Shown here: piece after piece, positions 1 to 8,300 of the stretch | Numbering within the stretch: position 1 is the first letter of the stretch | How the letters are laid out: every line of letters starts with the position of its first letter | Source of the DNA: Geodermatophilus sp. DF01-2 | Lineage (GTDB): Bacteria; Actinomycetota; Actinomycetes; Mycobacteriales; Geodermatophilaceae | DNA: 52,270 bases | NCBI RefSeq assembly: GCF_004571065.1 | Contig: NZ_SPQN01000016.1 | Coordinates: 1 to 52,270, forward strand | Direction of reading: 5' to 3' | Made by a program: the position numbers and the translations under genes | The notes under the pieces: model-generated | The model's input: the letters and a program-made list of their open reading frames with translations, nothing else | The model's database searches: none | Told to the model about the DNA's origin: nothing

Positions 1-165
1 CTGTCGGGAACAACCCGCTTGAACGCTACGTAGGGCCGGGAGACGGGCGCAGGCACCGCCCACACGCACGCGCACACAACCCCAACGTCAAGATCAGCTC
101 GACCGGACACCGGCGAGCCGATCACCCCTACCCAAGAACGCTCCAAGCCCGACTTGACTTCGACC

Positions 166-315
166 TCATAGGTTGGTCAGTTCCAGCAGTCGGAGGAGTC
201 GGGCGTTGTCCGTCCGCAGCCGGCCGACCTCGTCGCGAAGCGCTGACAGCTCGTCGTCCAGGCCGGTGAACGGCAGGGTGCCCTGCTCCGCGGACCCGGA
301 CGGAATCGGCACGAC
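166..315 (-). pseudogene. stub resembling the N-terminal coiled coil of a TOTE conflict-system protein
   Basis: The minus frame reads a short proline/glycine leader and then LDDELSALRDEVGRLRTDN followed by ARLLRLLELT, and stops two codons later. From memory of the family, heptad segments ending in ARLLRLLxLT open the large primase-helicase proteins of TOTE conflict systems, which then continue with the primase domain. Nothing further is encoded here, so at most about 50 residues remain. It faces away from the toxin-antitoxin pair at 453-1020. It could instead be a free-standing small coiled-coil protein. The start is uncertain; a GTG near 315 is used. Confidence 0.3.
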
Positions 316-440
316 TCCATACTGTCCCGGGAGCGCGACCTCGCGGCAGGGCCCGCAGCTCCCGCATGCCGCGGAGGGGTCGGTGCCCGGCCGTGAGCAG
401 GTTCTCGCTGTCGATAGAGGCACGCCGTAAATCGTTGTCT

Positions 441-446
441 TACACT
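441..446 (+). promoter_or_regulatory. -10 box for leaderless toxin gene
   Basis: TACACT lies 6 nt before the GTG at 453. This is the spacing of leaderless actinobacterial promoters and it fixes the toxin start at 453 rather than at the upstream ATG (366). Confidence 0.5.
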
Positions 447-452
447 GTCGCC

Positions 453-770
453 GTGGGGCTGCACTGGGCGGACGAAGACGCCGCCTACATCCGGTCCCGC
501 TCGAGTCGGTACGCGGGTGCGTTCGACATCGAGCCGGCCTGGACGGTGGAGGTGATGACCGATGCGCGGCTCGTCGAACTCTCGCCGTACCCGACGTCTC
601 GGGTTGGCGCCACCGGCTTCATCGGATACTCGCCGTCCGCCGGCAAGGTCCTCGTTGTCATCGCCTATCGCGATCTCGACGGCGATCTCCACGGCATGAA
701 CGCCTGGCCGGCCAGCGGCCGCGATCTCGCGATGTACCTACAGGAGGTTGGCGATGGCGAAGAAGCTTGA
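453..770 (+). CDS. BrnT-like toxin candidate of a type II toxin-antitoxin pair
   Basis: This is a 105-residue protein starting LHWADEDAAYIRSRS, then a GAFDIEPAW segment, a central FIGYSP strand and a hydrophobic VLVVIAYRD strand. The order (aromatic-acidic start, helix, then an IGxS-like strand and a VVIAYR-like strand) resembles the BrnT RNase fold, although the match is distant. The stop overlaps the following CopG-like gene by 17 nt, toxin first, which is the brnT-brnA gene order. The likely role is a growth-inhibiting RNase neutralised by its neighbour. The GTG start is chosen because a -10 box lies 6 nt upstream. Family assignment is inference; the two-gene module is clear from the sequence. 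Confidence 0.5.
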   Translation: MGLHWADEDAAYIRSRSSRYAGAFDIEPAWTVEVMTDARLVELSPYPTSRVGATGFIGYSPSAGKVLVVIAYRDLDGDLHGMNAWPASGRDLAMYLQEVGDGEEA

Positions 771-1020
771 TCCTCGCGAGGCTGGCGCCGCACGCGAGGA
801 CGCCCGGCGACTGGAAGCGGGGGCCGACACCGGCGAGCCGTACCCGGACGGCACGGTCGTCAGCCGCCCGAACCAGGCGAGTCGGATGTTCAATGTCCGC
901 CTCTCGGAGGAACAGTTCGCAGCAATCCAAGAGATCGCCGAGAGCCAGCACCTACCGATGTCCACGATGGCCCGAGCGTGGCTCCTGGACCGGCTCGACA
1001 AGGAACGCCAAGCGTCCTGA
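754..1020 (+). CDS. CopG/ribbon-helix-helix antitoxin, partner of the 453 toxin
   Basis: This 88-residue protein has a lysine-rich start, a linker, and a C-terminal ribbon-helix-helix: the strand SRMFNVRLSEEQFAAIQEIA is followed by a helix ending in MARAWLLDRLDKE. The RHH half would bind DNA as a dimer and repress the operon, while the N-terminal half could mask the toxin. The ATG at 754 is preferred over the TTG at 748 because CAGGAGG at 741-747 sits 6 nt ahead of it. It overlaps the toxin gene, so translation is probably coupled. It is followed within 45 bp by an att-like repeat. Confidence 0.7.
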   Translation: MAKKLDPREAGAAREDARRLEAGADTGEPYPDGTVVSRPNQASRMFNVRLSEEQFAAIQEIAESQHLPMSTMARAWLLDRLDKERQAS

Positions 1021-1063
1021 CGAGCGCCGCTCGCCAGTTGGGGAGACGCAGGTGTGCATCACA

Positions 1064-1104
1064 TGGTGTCCGAGGGGCGACACGCTACTTCCGCACACGC
1101 CTGC
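1064..1104. repeat. degenerate att-like repeat, leftmost copy of the tRNA-Leu 3' end
   Basis: The sequence tggtgtccgaggggcgac (1064-1081) matches the last 18 nt of the tRNA-Leu gene, including CCA, at 17 of 18 positions. It is followed by acgctacttccgcacacgc, almost identical to the flank of the copy at 2496. This looks like a left att site or the remnant of an earlier integration, so 1064-2496 may be a separate small element. Confidence 0.7.
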
Positions 1105-1120
1105 GAGAGCCGGGGGCCGA

Positions 1121-1396
1121 TCAGCCGTAGACGTCGGCGCGGTGCGAGATGCGCACGACCCGGACCAGGATCTCGTCGTCGTGGATCGAGTAGATGACGC
1201 GGTACTGGCCTCGTCGCGCGGACCAGTACCCCTCGAGCTCGAAGCGCAGGGGCTTGCCGACGCGGTGGGGATCGGCGGCGAGCGGTCCATAGAGGAAGTC
1301 GACGACCGCGACTGCAACTGGCTCGGGAAGGTGGAGTTCGATGGCCCGCTTGGCGGCTGCCGACAGGACGACGGTGTAGGTCCGGGGCCCGGTCAC
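1121..1396 (-). CDS. relE: RelE/ParE-family toxin
   Basis: This 91-residue protein has the RelE pattern: YTVVLSAAAKRAIELHLPEP at the start, a middle segment GKPLRFELEGYWSARRGQYR, and the terminal strands VIYSIHDDEILVRVVRISHR. RelE-type toxins cleave mRNA in the ribosome. The arginines in ARRGQYR and near the C-terminus correspond to the usual catalytic surface. Its ATG overlaps the stop of the antitoxin gene by 4 nt (ATGA, 1393-1396), so the pair is one operon with the antitoxin first. Length and order are normal for the family, and the gene appears intact. Confidence 0.88.
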   Translation of the reverse strand: MTGPRTYTVVLSAAAKRAIELHLPEPVAVAVVDFLYGPLAADPHRVGKPLRFELEGYWSARRGQYRVIYSIHDDEILVRVVRISHRADVYG

Positions 1397-1668
1397 CCGC
1401 GGCGGGCTGCCAGTGCGGCCCGCACCTGGGCCTCGTCGTAGACCTCGCCGCCGGCCATCTCGGTCTCGGCCTGCCGGATGTCGGACCTGGCTTCGGGATC
1501 CGACAGGATCTCCAGCGTTTCCATCAGGGATTCGTAGTCCTCGACCGCGAGGAGTACGGCGACCGGGCTGCCGTTCTTGGTGATCGTCACCCGTTCATGG
1601 GTTCCGGACACCTCGTCGATGACCTGGCTGAAATGAGCCTTGACCGCGGCGAGCGACTGCGTGGTCAT
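1393..1668 (-). CDS. Phd/YefM-family antitoxin
   Basis: This 91-residue protein starts MTTQSLAAVKAHFSQVIDEV and continues ERVTITKNGSPVAVLLAVEDYE, the typical Phd/YefM DNA-binding half. An acidic C-terminal tail would wrap the RelE toxin. The ATG at 1668 is preferred over the TTG at 1674. An AGGA lies upstream, and a short palindrome (1669-1684) directly abuts the start, as expected for an autoregulated antitoxin promoter. The gene is the first of a two-gene operon with the RelE toxin. Confidence 0.88.
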   Translation of the reverse strand: MTTQSLAAVKAHFSQVIDEVSGTHERVTITKNGSPVAVLLAVEDYESLMETLEILSDPEARSDIRQAETEMAGGEVYDEAQVRAALAARRG

Positions 1669-1684
1669 GACCAATATCCTGGTC
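1669..1684. promoter_or_regulatory. candidate operator of the relE/yefM-type operon
   Basis: GACCA-ATATCC-TGGTC is a perfect 5-bp inverted repeat with a 6-nt AT-rich centre. It ends one base before the antitoxin ATG, where Phd/YefM proteins normally bind to repress their own operon. Binding is inferred. Confidence 0.4.
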
Positions 1685-1868
1685 AGCAGTGCCGGGGTCG
1701 GTCAAGGAGTTGCGCGGTGATCGGCGTAGCGCGGCGGCGGCTCGCCGCCCGCTCGCCCGCGCGTGGGTGGGCTGGGAGTACCGGGGCTAGGCCTCGCACC
1801 GGCCGTGTTCCGGCTCGGACCCATCGGGTCCGGCGGCGGTCGACCGCGATCAGGGGGCCGCGTTCGCC

Positions 1869-2144
1869 ATGACGGTTCGTCGAGTGTCCACGTCGGTCGT
1901 GCTGAGCGTGACGCCTGCCGAGCCGATCGATCCGGAGCGCCATACGGTCGGCGTCCCCGACGACATCGCGGCTGCCCTGACGGCCGCTGGGCAGCCCCGA
2001 GCACCGGGATCGTGGGTTCCGCGCAGCGGCCCGGTGCGATTGCTGTTCCAGCTCAGCGGCCCGGACCGCGTGGCCGCAGGCCAGCGACTGCTGGCCGAGG
2101 TGAGGCGCATGGGGTACGAGGCCGACCTCTCGTTCTCGCCCTGA
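1869..2144 (+). CDS. small protein of unknown function
   Basis: This 91-residue ORF reads well as a compact domain: TSVVLSVTPAEPIDPERH, then a helix (PDDIAAALTAAG), a proline-rich loop and a C-terminal VRLLFQLSGPDRVAAGQRLL helix. There is no signal peptide or membrane segment. I do not recognise the family. It lies alone between the antitoxin and the island end at 2496, inside the segment bounded by two att-like repeats. The ribosome binding site is weak. It may be cargo of an earlier small element. Confidence 0.45.
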   Translation: MTVRRVSTSVVLSVTPAEPIDPERHTVGVPDDIAAALTAAGQPRAPGSWVPRSGPVRLLFQLSGPDRVAAGQRLLAEVRRMGYEADLSFSP

Positions 2145-2453
2145 CGACCAGGTGCCGCTGCCGCGCTGTCCGGCCGGGTCCTCGGATGATCCTGGGGGCC
2201 GATCGGCGACAGGAGATGTCGCGTGACCGACATGACGGCGGGCTCACGCCGGATTTCGTGGCGCGTCTTCTCGGGGCGGTCGCATGAGGTCTGTGACCTC
2301 GTTCGATCCCGAGGAGGCGTCGGGCCAGCCGCCCGTTCGACCCTGACTTCCCGGGAGGTCCCGTCACGGGGTCCGCGGCCACGTCGCCCGCGAGATCGTC
2401 CCCTTCGATCCATTCGCCTCTCAAGGCATCGGCGAGCGTGCCGACACCAGGAA
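2145..2453. other. non-coding or decayed stretch
   Basis: No convincing gene is visible on either strand. Open frames here are compositional. A short plus-frame ending LTPDFVARLLGAVA (stop at 2287) could be the end of a decayed gene. Confidence 0.4.
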
Positions 2454-2497
2454 CAGCAGAACCCCCACGGCCAGGCGATCGTGGGGGTTCTCTGCTG
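2454..2497. terminator. hairpin beside the island's left att site, possible old tRNA terminator
   Basis: cagcagaacccccacg (2454-2469) pairs with cgtgggggttctctgctg (2480-2497) across a 10-nt loop, with a 2-nt bulge. Before island insertion it would have lain just downstream of tRNA-Leu on the minus strand, where a terminator is expected. Its inner arm is also the inverse of the tRNA T-arm, so it could serve as the left half of attB. Confidence 0.55.
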
Positions 2498-2536
2498 GTG
2501 TCCGAGGGGGGACACGATACTTCCGCACACGCCTGC
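2496..2536. repeat. attL of the Wadjet island
   Basis: tggtgtccgaggggggac (2496-2513) is an exact copy of the last 18 nt of tRNA-Leu. It is followed by acgatacttccgcacacgc, whose cgcacacgc (2524-2532) is the inverse complement of gcgtgtgcg at 11022-11030 beside the tRNA copy. These are the two arms expected when an attP has been split by integration. Confidence 0.8.
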
Positions 2537-2923
2537 CCATTCGGGACCATCGAGCCTGACCTAGGCGCTGACCTGCAGTGATGGATTCGGAGGTCATTAC
2601 CTAGGACGCGGCTCAGCGCCCCTTGGCTGATCCCGACGGCTGATCGGCGGCGATCTCCCCGTCCCAGTGACTGATCACATGGAGGACGGCGTCCCACATG
2701 TCAGGACAGGGGCGCGGTCAACACGGTTTCGCGCCCGACGGGCTCCCAGCGTCCCAACCACGTGTGGGGCTGGCCTCCCACGGCGGTCGCGGGGGTTCAG
2801 CCCTTTCGAGCAAGCCACCGCCGCCCTGCGTGCCCAACTACGGCAGCAACTGTGGCAACTTCGTCGGTGCCTCCCTCTACTGTGTCCGCCACCTGGCTGA
2901 ACGCGACGGAGGGAGTGCGGGGC
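2537..2923. other. leader region upstream of jetA
   Basis: This is the non-coding left end of the island. A frame open from 2762 into jetA lacks protein-like character before 2924. A possible -10 element, TACTGT, lies at 2878-2883, but no convincing -35 was found. Confidence 0.4.
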
Positions 2924-4438
2924 GTGAGCACGATCGTCGGAGACCTTGCCCGCGTCCGGTCAGCCTTCCGGAAGCCGACGTTGACCCTGCTTGCCCGCCG
3001 CAAGTGGGCGCCGCTGATCCTGGCCGTGTTCACCTCCCAGTTCTCCCGGGACCGCCCCCGCATCCCGGCCGAGCAGTTCCATGCCCAGGTGGAGACGCTG
3101 CTGGACGAGTTGCGCCTCGCCGGGGAGGAGGTGCCGGACGGCACCGCCCGCGACCTGTGCCGCGGCTGGGTCGACGGCCAGTGGCTGTCGCTGAGCGCGA
3201 CCGAGGATGACGTCGAGGAGTACGGCCTCACCTCGCACGCGCAGGAGGCGCTCGGCGTCATCGACCGGCTCGACAGCGACCGGCTGGAGTTCGGCGAATC
3301 CCGGATCAAGACGATCCTGGAAACGGCCCGCCGGGTGGCCACCGAGGCCAACCCCGACCGGGAGGAGCGGCTGCGCCGCCTGGACGAGGAGATCGGGCGG
3401 CTCACCGTCGAACGGGACCGGATCGCCGCCGGAGGCGACATCCAGGCCGCCACCGTCGAGCAGATGCTCGACCGGTACAACAACCTCAACGCGTTGCTCG
3501 CCGCGCTGCCCGGCGACTTCCTCCGGGTCTCCGAGGCGGTCAAGCGGATCCACCGCGACATCGTCGCCGAGTTGCGCGCCGACCAGCGCCGCTCCGGGGA
3601 GGTACTGGACGACTACCTGCGCCAGGCCGACCGGTTGATGCAGGAGTCGCAGGAGGGCCGGGCGTTCACCGGCGCGGTCGACCTGCTGCGCGACGAGGTG
3701 TTGATGGACGACCTGAGCGAGGATCTCGACGCCATCCTCGCCCACGAGTTCGCCGAGCGGCTCACCCCCGCGCAGCGGATCGAACTGCGCCGCACCGTCT
3801 ACGGCATCCACCGCGGCATGGACACCGTGCTCGCCCAGCGTCGCCGCCTGTCGGCGACGCTGCGCACCCACATGGCCCGGCACGACCCGCTGCGGGACCG
3901 GGAACTGGACGAGGCGCTGCGCGTCGCCGACACCGAGATGCTGCGCTGGATGGAGACCGCCGGGCCGCGCGCCCGGGTGCCGGTCGACCTGGGCCTGGCG
4001 CAGGTGGAGATCGGGCACCTGCGGGCCCGGCTCTACGACCCGCAGAACGACGCGCCCCCGCCGCCGCTAGAGACCCACGCCGGCGGGGAGGACACCGTCG
4101 ACTTCGACGACGTCCGCAAGCAGGGCGGCCCGACCCTGGCAGCGCTGCGGGCTGCGATCGAGGAGGCGCTGGGCGAGTACGAGTCGGTGACCGCGGCCGA
4201 GGTGTTCGACGCGCTGCCCGATGACCTGCGGCGGCCGGTGGAGATTCTCGGGCTGCTGCACCTGTCGGTCATCGAGGCCGGAGCCGAACCCGACCCAGGG
4301 GACACCGCCGTGTTCGAGGCCATCCGCCCCGGTGGGGACCGGCGGTCGTTCCGCGCCCCGAACCTGCTGCTTACCGGCGTCCCGTCCGCGGGCCCGGACA
4401 TCCCTGCCGCTGCTGCCGACGAGGAGTCCCCGCGATGA
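2924..4438 (+). CDS. jetA: Wadjet subunit JetA (DUF3375, MksF-like kleisin)
   Basis: This 504-residue protein opens VSTIVGDLARVRSAFRKPTL and continues LARRKWAPLILAVFTSQFSR, the typical DUF3375 start. A long coiled-coil middle (roughly residues 125-260) and a helical C-terminal winged-helix-like region follow. JetA is the kleisin-type bridge of the JetABC condensin, which extrudes loops on small circular DNA. GTG 2924 is chosen because GGAGGG at 2908-2913 precedes it and family similarity begins there; the open frame extends 54 codons further upstream without recognisable sequence. The stop overlaps jetB by 4 nt (ATGA). It is the first gene of a tight four-gene operon. Confidence 0.93.
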   Translation: MSTIVGDLARVRSAFRKPTLTLLARRKWAPLILAVFTSQFSRDRPRIPAEQFHAQVETLLDELRLAGEEVPDGTARDLCRGWVDGQWLSLSATEDDVEEYGLTSHAQEALGVIDRLDSDRLEFGESRIKTILETARRVATEANPDREERLRRLDEEIGRLTVERDRIAAGGDIQAATVEQMLDRYNNLNALLAALPGDFLRVSEAVKRIHRDIVAELRADQRRSGEVLDDYLRQADRLMQESQEGRAFTGAVDLLRDEVLMDDLSEDLDAILAHEFAERLTPAQRIELRRTVYGIHRGMDTVLAQRRRLSATLRTHMARHDPLRDRELDEALRVADTEMLRWMETAGPRARVPVDLGLAQVEIGHLRARLYDPQNDAPPPPLETHAGGEDTVDFDDVRKQGGPTLAALRAAIEEALGEYESVTAAEVFDALPDDLRRPVEILGLLHLSVIEAGAEPDPGDTAVFEAIRPGGDRRSFRAPNLLLTGVPSAGPDIPAAAADEESPR

Positions 4439-5385
4439 CCGGCCCGTACGCCTCGAGCGGGGCGGACACCGAGACGGTGGACTTCGACCTGCACGACAGC
4501 GAGGTCGTCGACCCGGACGACGACCGGCTCGGCGTCGACGACCTCGACGCCGACGACCACGCCGGCGAGGGGATCGCCGCCGGACCCGACGACGAGGACG
4601 ACTGGATCGGCGAGGACGAGCCGCCCACCGGTCAGGAGGCCCTGTTCGTCGGGGACGTCGGCGCCCTCCCGCTGAAGGCCCGCGAGGCGCTCGTCGCCCT
4701 GCTCCGGCGGCGCTACATCTCTGCCGACCGCCACCCCATCGAATGGCGCTCCGTGATCGACTACGAGGGAGCGCTGCGCTCCCGGCTCAACGACCAGTTC
4801 CTCCAGCTGGTCGTCGACCACGAGTACGAGGTCGCCTACAAGACCCAGGCCGTCTCCGAGGCCGGCCGCAAGTTCCCCACCCTGCTCTACGACCAGGCGT
4901 ACAACCGCGAAGAGACGATCCTGCTGCTGCTCCTGCGACGGGAGATCCGCAAACGGCAGAAGCAGGGCGACGACAAGGTGTTCGTCGACCGGGCCACCCT
5001 GATCGAATGGGTCAGCGACTACCGGCCGGTGTCGGCGACCAACCAGGTTCGGGACAACCGGTCCGCCGGGAACGCCATCGACGCGCTCATCAAGAACGAC
5101 ATCCTGCTGCGCACCAAGGTCGAGGACCGCTACGTCGTCTCCACGATCATCGAGGTACTTATGCCCGTCGAGTCGATCAAGGCGCTCGGCGCGTGGCTGA
5201 AGGCGCAGAACACCGGCGCCGCGGGCGGCGACCCCGACGCAGCAGATGACACGGCCGACGGGGCGGCCGACGACGACCTGGACGGCACCGACGACGTCGC
5301 GGCCGACGACGACGTCATGGGCGCCGACGCGGGAACTGCCGCGGACGACGAGGAGACCAGCGACGAGCAGGACGAGGAGCGCTGA
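4435..5385 (+). CDS. jetB: Wadjet subunit JetB (DUF4194, MksE-like KITE protein)
   Basis: This 316-residue protein has a DUF4194 core at about residues 65-250, with landmarks LLRRRYISADRHPIEWRSVI, ALRSRLNDQFLQLVVD and YRPVSATNQVRDNRSAGNAI. The core is the winged-helix KITE subunit that binds JetA. It is flanked by unusually acidic tails rich in Asp, Glu and Ala at residues 1-64 and about 255-316. Such tails occur in high-GC homologues but are long here. ATG 4435 overlaps the jetA stop, and jetC begins 3 nt after the jetB stop, so the genes are translationally coupled. Confidence 0.92.
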   Translation: MTGPYASSGADTETVDFDLHDSEVVDPDDDRLGVDDLDADDHAGEGIAAGPDDEDDWIGEDEPPTGQEALFVGDVGALPLKAREALVALLRRRYISADRHPIEWRSVIDYEGALRSRLNDQFLQLVVDHEYEVAYKTQAVSEAGRKFPTLLYDQAYNREETILLLLLRREIRKRQKQGDDKVFVDRATLIEWVSDYRPVSATNQVRDNRSAGNAIDALIKNDILLRTKVEDRYVVSTIIEVLMPVESIKALGAWLKAQNTGAAGGDPDAADDTADGAADDDLDGTDDVAADDDVMGADAGTAADDEETSDEQDEER

Positions 5386-5388
5386 GGC

Positions 5389-8300
5389 GTGATCGATCAG
5401 CCCATCCCGGGGATGGCAACCCATGGCCTCAACGTCACCCAGTGGCGCGCGGAAACCCTCCAGGTGATCAACTGGGGCGGGTTCGCCGGGCACCACAGCG
5501 TGCCGCTGGACACCGTTAACAACCTGTTCACCGGGCCGTCCGGCAGCGGGAAGTCCACCCTCCTCGACGCCTACCTGGCGCTGATGATGGACTCCCGCAC
5601 CCCGCTCAACGGGGCCTCCAACGACAACGCCACCGGCCGGGCGCGCTCTGCCGAGCAGCGCTCCACCCTCTCCTACGCCCGCGGGCAGATCGGCACCACT
5701 CGCGACGACTACGGGGCCCGCCCCAAGGTGCTGCGCGGCGACGGCGGCAACACCTGGTCCGCGATCGCCATGACCTGGACCCGCGGCGACGGGGAGAAGT
5801 TCACCGCGCTGCGCCTGTACTGGGTCCCCGCCGCGGCCAGCAAGCAGACCGACGTCAAGATGCACCTGGCCACCATCTCCGGCGAGTTCAACCTCGCCTC
5901 GGTCGAACCGCACGCCGTCCACCAGTTCCATCACACCCGGATGAACGCCGCGTTTCCCGGGCTGACCTTCGCCGACTCCTACCTGAAGTTCGCCGCCGGT
6001 CTGTTCAAGCGGCTCGACATCGGCGCCAACGGCGACGGCGCGTCGGCGCTGAAACTGCTCGCCCGCATCCAGGGCGGACGGCAGGTCGCCTCCGTCGACG
6101 GCCTGTACAAGACCCTGGTCCTGGAAGAGCCGAAGACCTACGAGGCCGCCGACACCGCCATCGCGCACTTCCGTGAACTGGAAGGCTCCTACGAGCAGAT
6201 GCGCAACGCCGAGGAGCAGGTGGCGACGCTGAAGGTCATCGCGACCGCCTACCCGGCGCTGCGCGAGGCCGAGCAGGAAGCGTTCCTCATCGACACTTTC
6301 CGGGTCAGCGAAACCGAACCCGACGCGGCCACCCCGCTCAACCTGTGGCGCTACCGCACCGAGCGCGACCTGCTCGATACCGAGGTCGACACCATCATCG
6401 CCGAGAAGGAGGAGCAGGACGGGATCAAGCGGTCCGCCGGCCGGGAAGCGCTCAGCCTGGAGGCGCAGATCACCGAGAATCTCGCCCAGCAGCGCGACAA
6501 CGGTGGCGACGCCCTCCAGCAGGCCGAAACGGACCTGAAGACCTTCACCGAGGCCCGCGACGAGACCCAGCGCGCCCGGGCCCGGTTCGAGCAGCAGACC
6601 CTGCTGGTCGGCCCGACCCCGGCCACCCGGGAGGACTTCACCGCCCTGCACGTGGCCGCCGGGCAGTTCCTCGCCGGATACGCCGCCGCCGAAGAAGACC
6701 TCGCCGACCGGATCAAGGCCGCCCACCTGCACGCCGCCCCCTACCTCACCGAGCAGGACACCCTGCTCAAGGAGAAGACCTGGCTGCTCGGCCGCGGCGA
6801 CCTCATCCCGCAGAACTTGCACGAGGCCCGGGTGCTCATCGCCGAACGGGTCGGCCTGGACCCCGCCGACCTGCCCTTCGTCGCCGAACTGATCGACCTC
6901 GCGCCGGAACACAACCAGTGGCGGGAGGCCGCCGAACTGCTGCTCGGCGGGTTCGCCCGCACCATGCTCGTGCCCCGCACCCAGGGCCGCGGCTTCCGCA
7001 CCCGGCTCAACGCGTTGCGGCTCAAGCCCCGCATCAACTTCACCCTCGCGGCCATCGGTGCCCCGACCCGCACCCTGGACGAGACGCTGCTGCCCGGACG
7101 GCTGATCTTCCGCGACTCGCCGTTCACCGGCTGGCTGCAGGCCGAACTCGGCCGCCGGTTCGACTACGCGTGCGTGCCTGACCCGACCGCGTTCGCCGAC
7201 GACACCCGCCGCCGGATCACCCTCACCGGTCAGACTCAGGACGGGGACCGCGGCGCGCACGGCGGCCACGGGCAGCGTCCCATCCTCGGGTTCTCCAACG
7301 AGCGGGCCATCGCCGAGATCAACGACCGGCTCGGCGAACTCGCCAACATCCTCGGCGACGCTGCCCGCGCCGAGCAGCGGCTCACCGCCGAACGGCAGCA
7401 GTTGGGCAACATCCGCGCCGCCCACCAGGTCGTCCGCAACACCGCCTGGGACACCATCGACGTCGCCGCCGCGACCGCCCGGGTCGAGGCCAAGACCGCC
7501 GAGCGGGACGCGTTGCTGGCCAACAGCGACATCCTGCGCACCCTCCAGAAGACCGAGCAGAACCTGCGGGAGCGGCGGGACAAGGCCGTGCGGGCCAAGA
7601 ACGCCGCCGAAGACCGCATCGAGGTCCTCAACGGCCAGCATGGCGCGCTCGCCACCCGGCAGGACACGGTCGGTGATCTGCTCGCCGACCTCGACGACAA
7701 CCCGCACGTCAGCCTCGCCGACGACCAGGCGAGCAGGCTGGTCGCCGAGTACGAGAAGTTCTCCACCACCGGCGCCCACGCCGACTTCGAGAAGGTGTTC
7801 GACCACATCCGCCGGGGACTGGCCGAGCAGGTCCGCAAGGCCCGCGAGGACATCAGGACGCAGACGACCATGCTCACCAACGCGTTCGAGGCGTTCCAGC
7901 GGAACTGGCCCAACCGCAACCTCGGCACCGGCGTGGAGTCCTACCCCGACTACCGGGCCATCCTCGACGACCTGATCGCCGAGGGGCTGCCGCAGCGCCG
8001 CGAGACGTTCACCGCCAAGGTCGTCGACTGGTCCGGGGAGGACCTGCTCAGCCTGCACAGCGCGTTCCGGGAGGCGTTGGAAGAGATCTCGGACCGGCTC
8101 GTCCCGGTCAACGAGATCCTGCACGGGCTGGCGTTCGGGCCTGGCCGGGATCGGCTGTGCATCACGCTGCGCTCGCTCGGCGGCCGGGAGCAGGACCGCT
8201 TCCGGCGCGAGTTGAAGATCCTCGCCTCGCACACCACCGCCGACCTCTCCCCGGACGACATCGAGGCCCGGTTCGAGGAGTTGCGGGCGTTCATCAAGCG

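Noticed and set aside
366-452. N-terminal extension of the toxin gene to ATG 366
   Set aside because: The extension is arginine-rich and not family-like, and a -10 box at 441-446 lies inside it.
1064-1081. Possible second tRNA gene at the tRNA-like repeat
   Set aside because: Only the last 18 nt match; there is no anticodon arm or acceptor partner upstream or downstream.
2053-2697. 214-codon minus-strand frame between the RelE/Phd module and jetA
   Set aside because: It crosses the terminator-like hairpin and the att core and has no recognisable domain.
2878-2883. TACTGT as the jetA promoter
   Set aside because: No -35 at proper spacing and no other support; kept only as a remark in the leader region.
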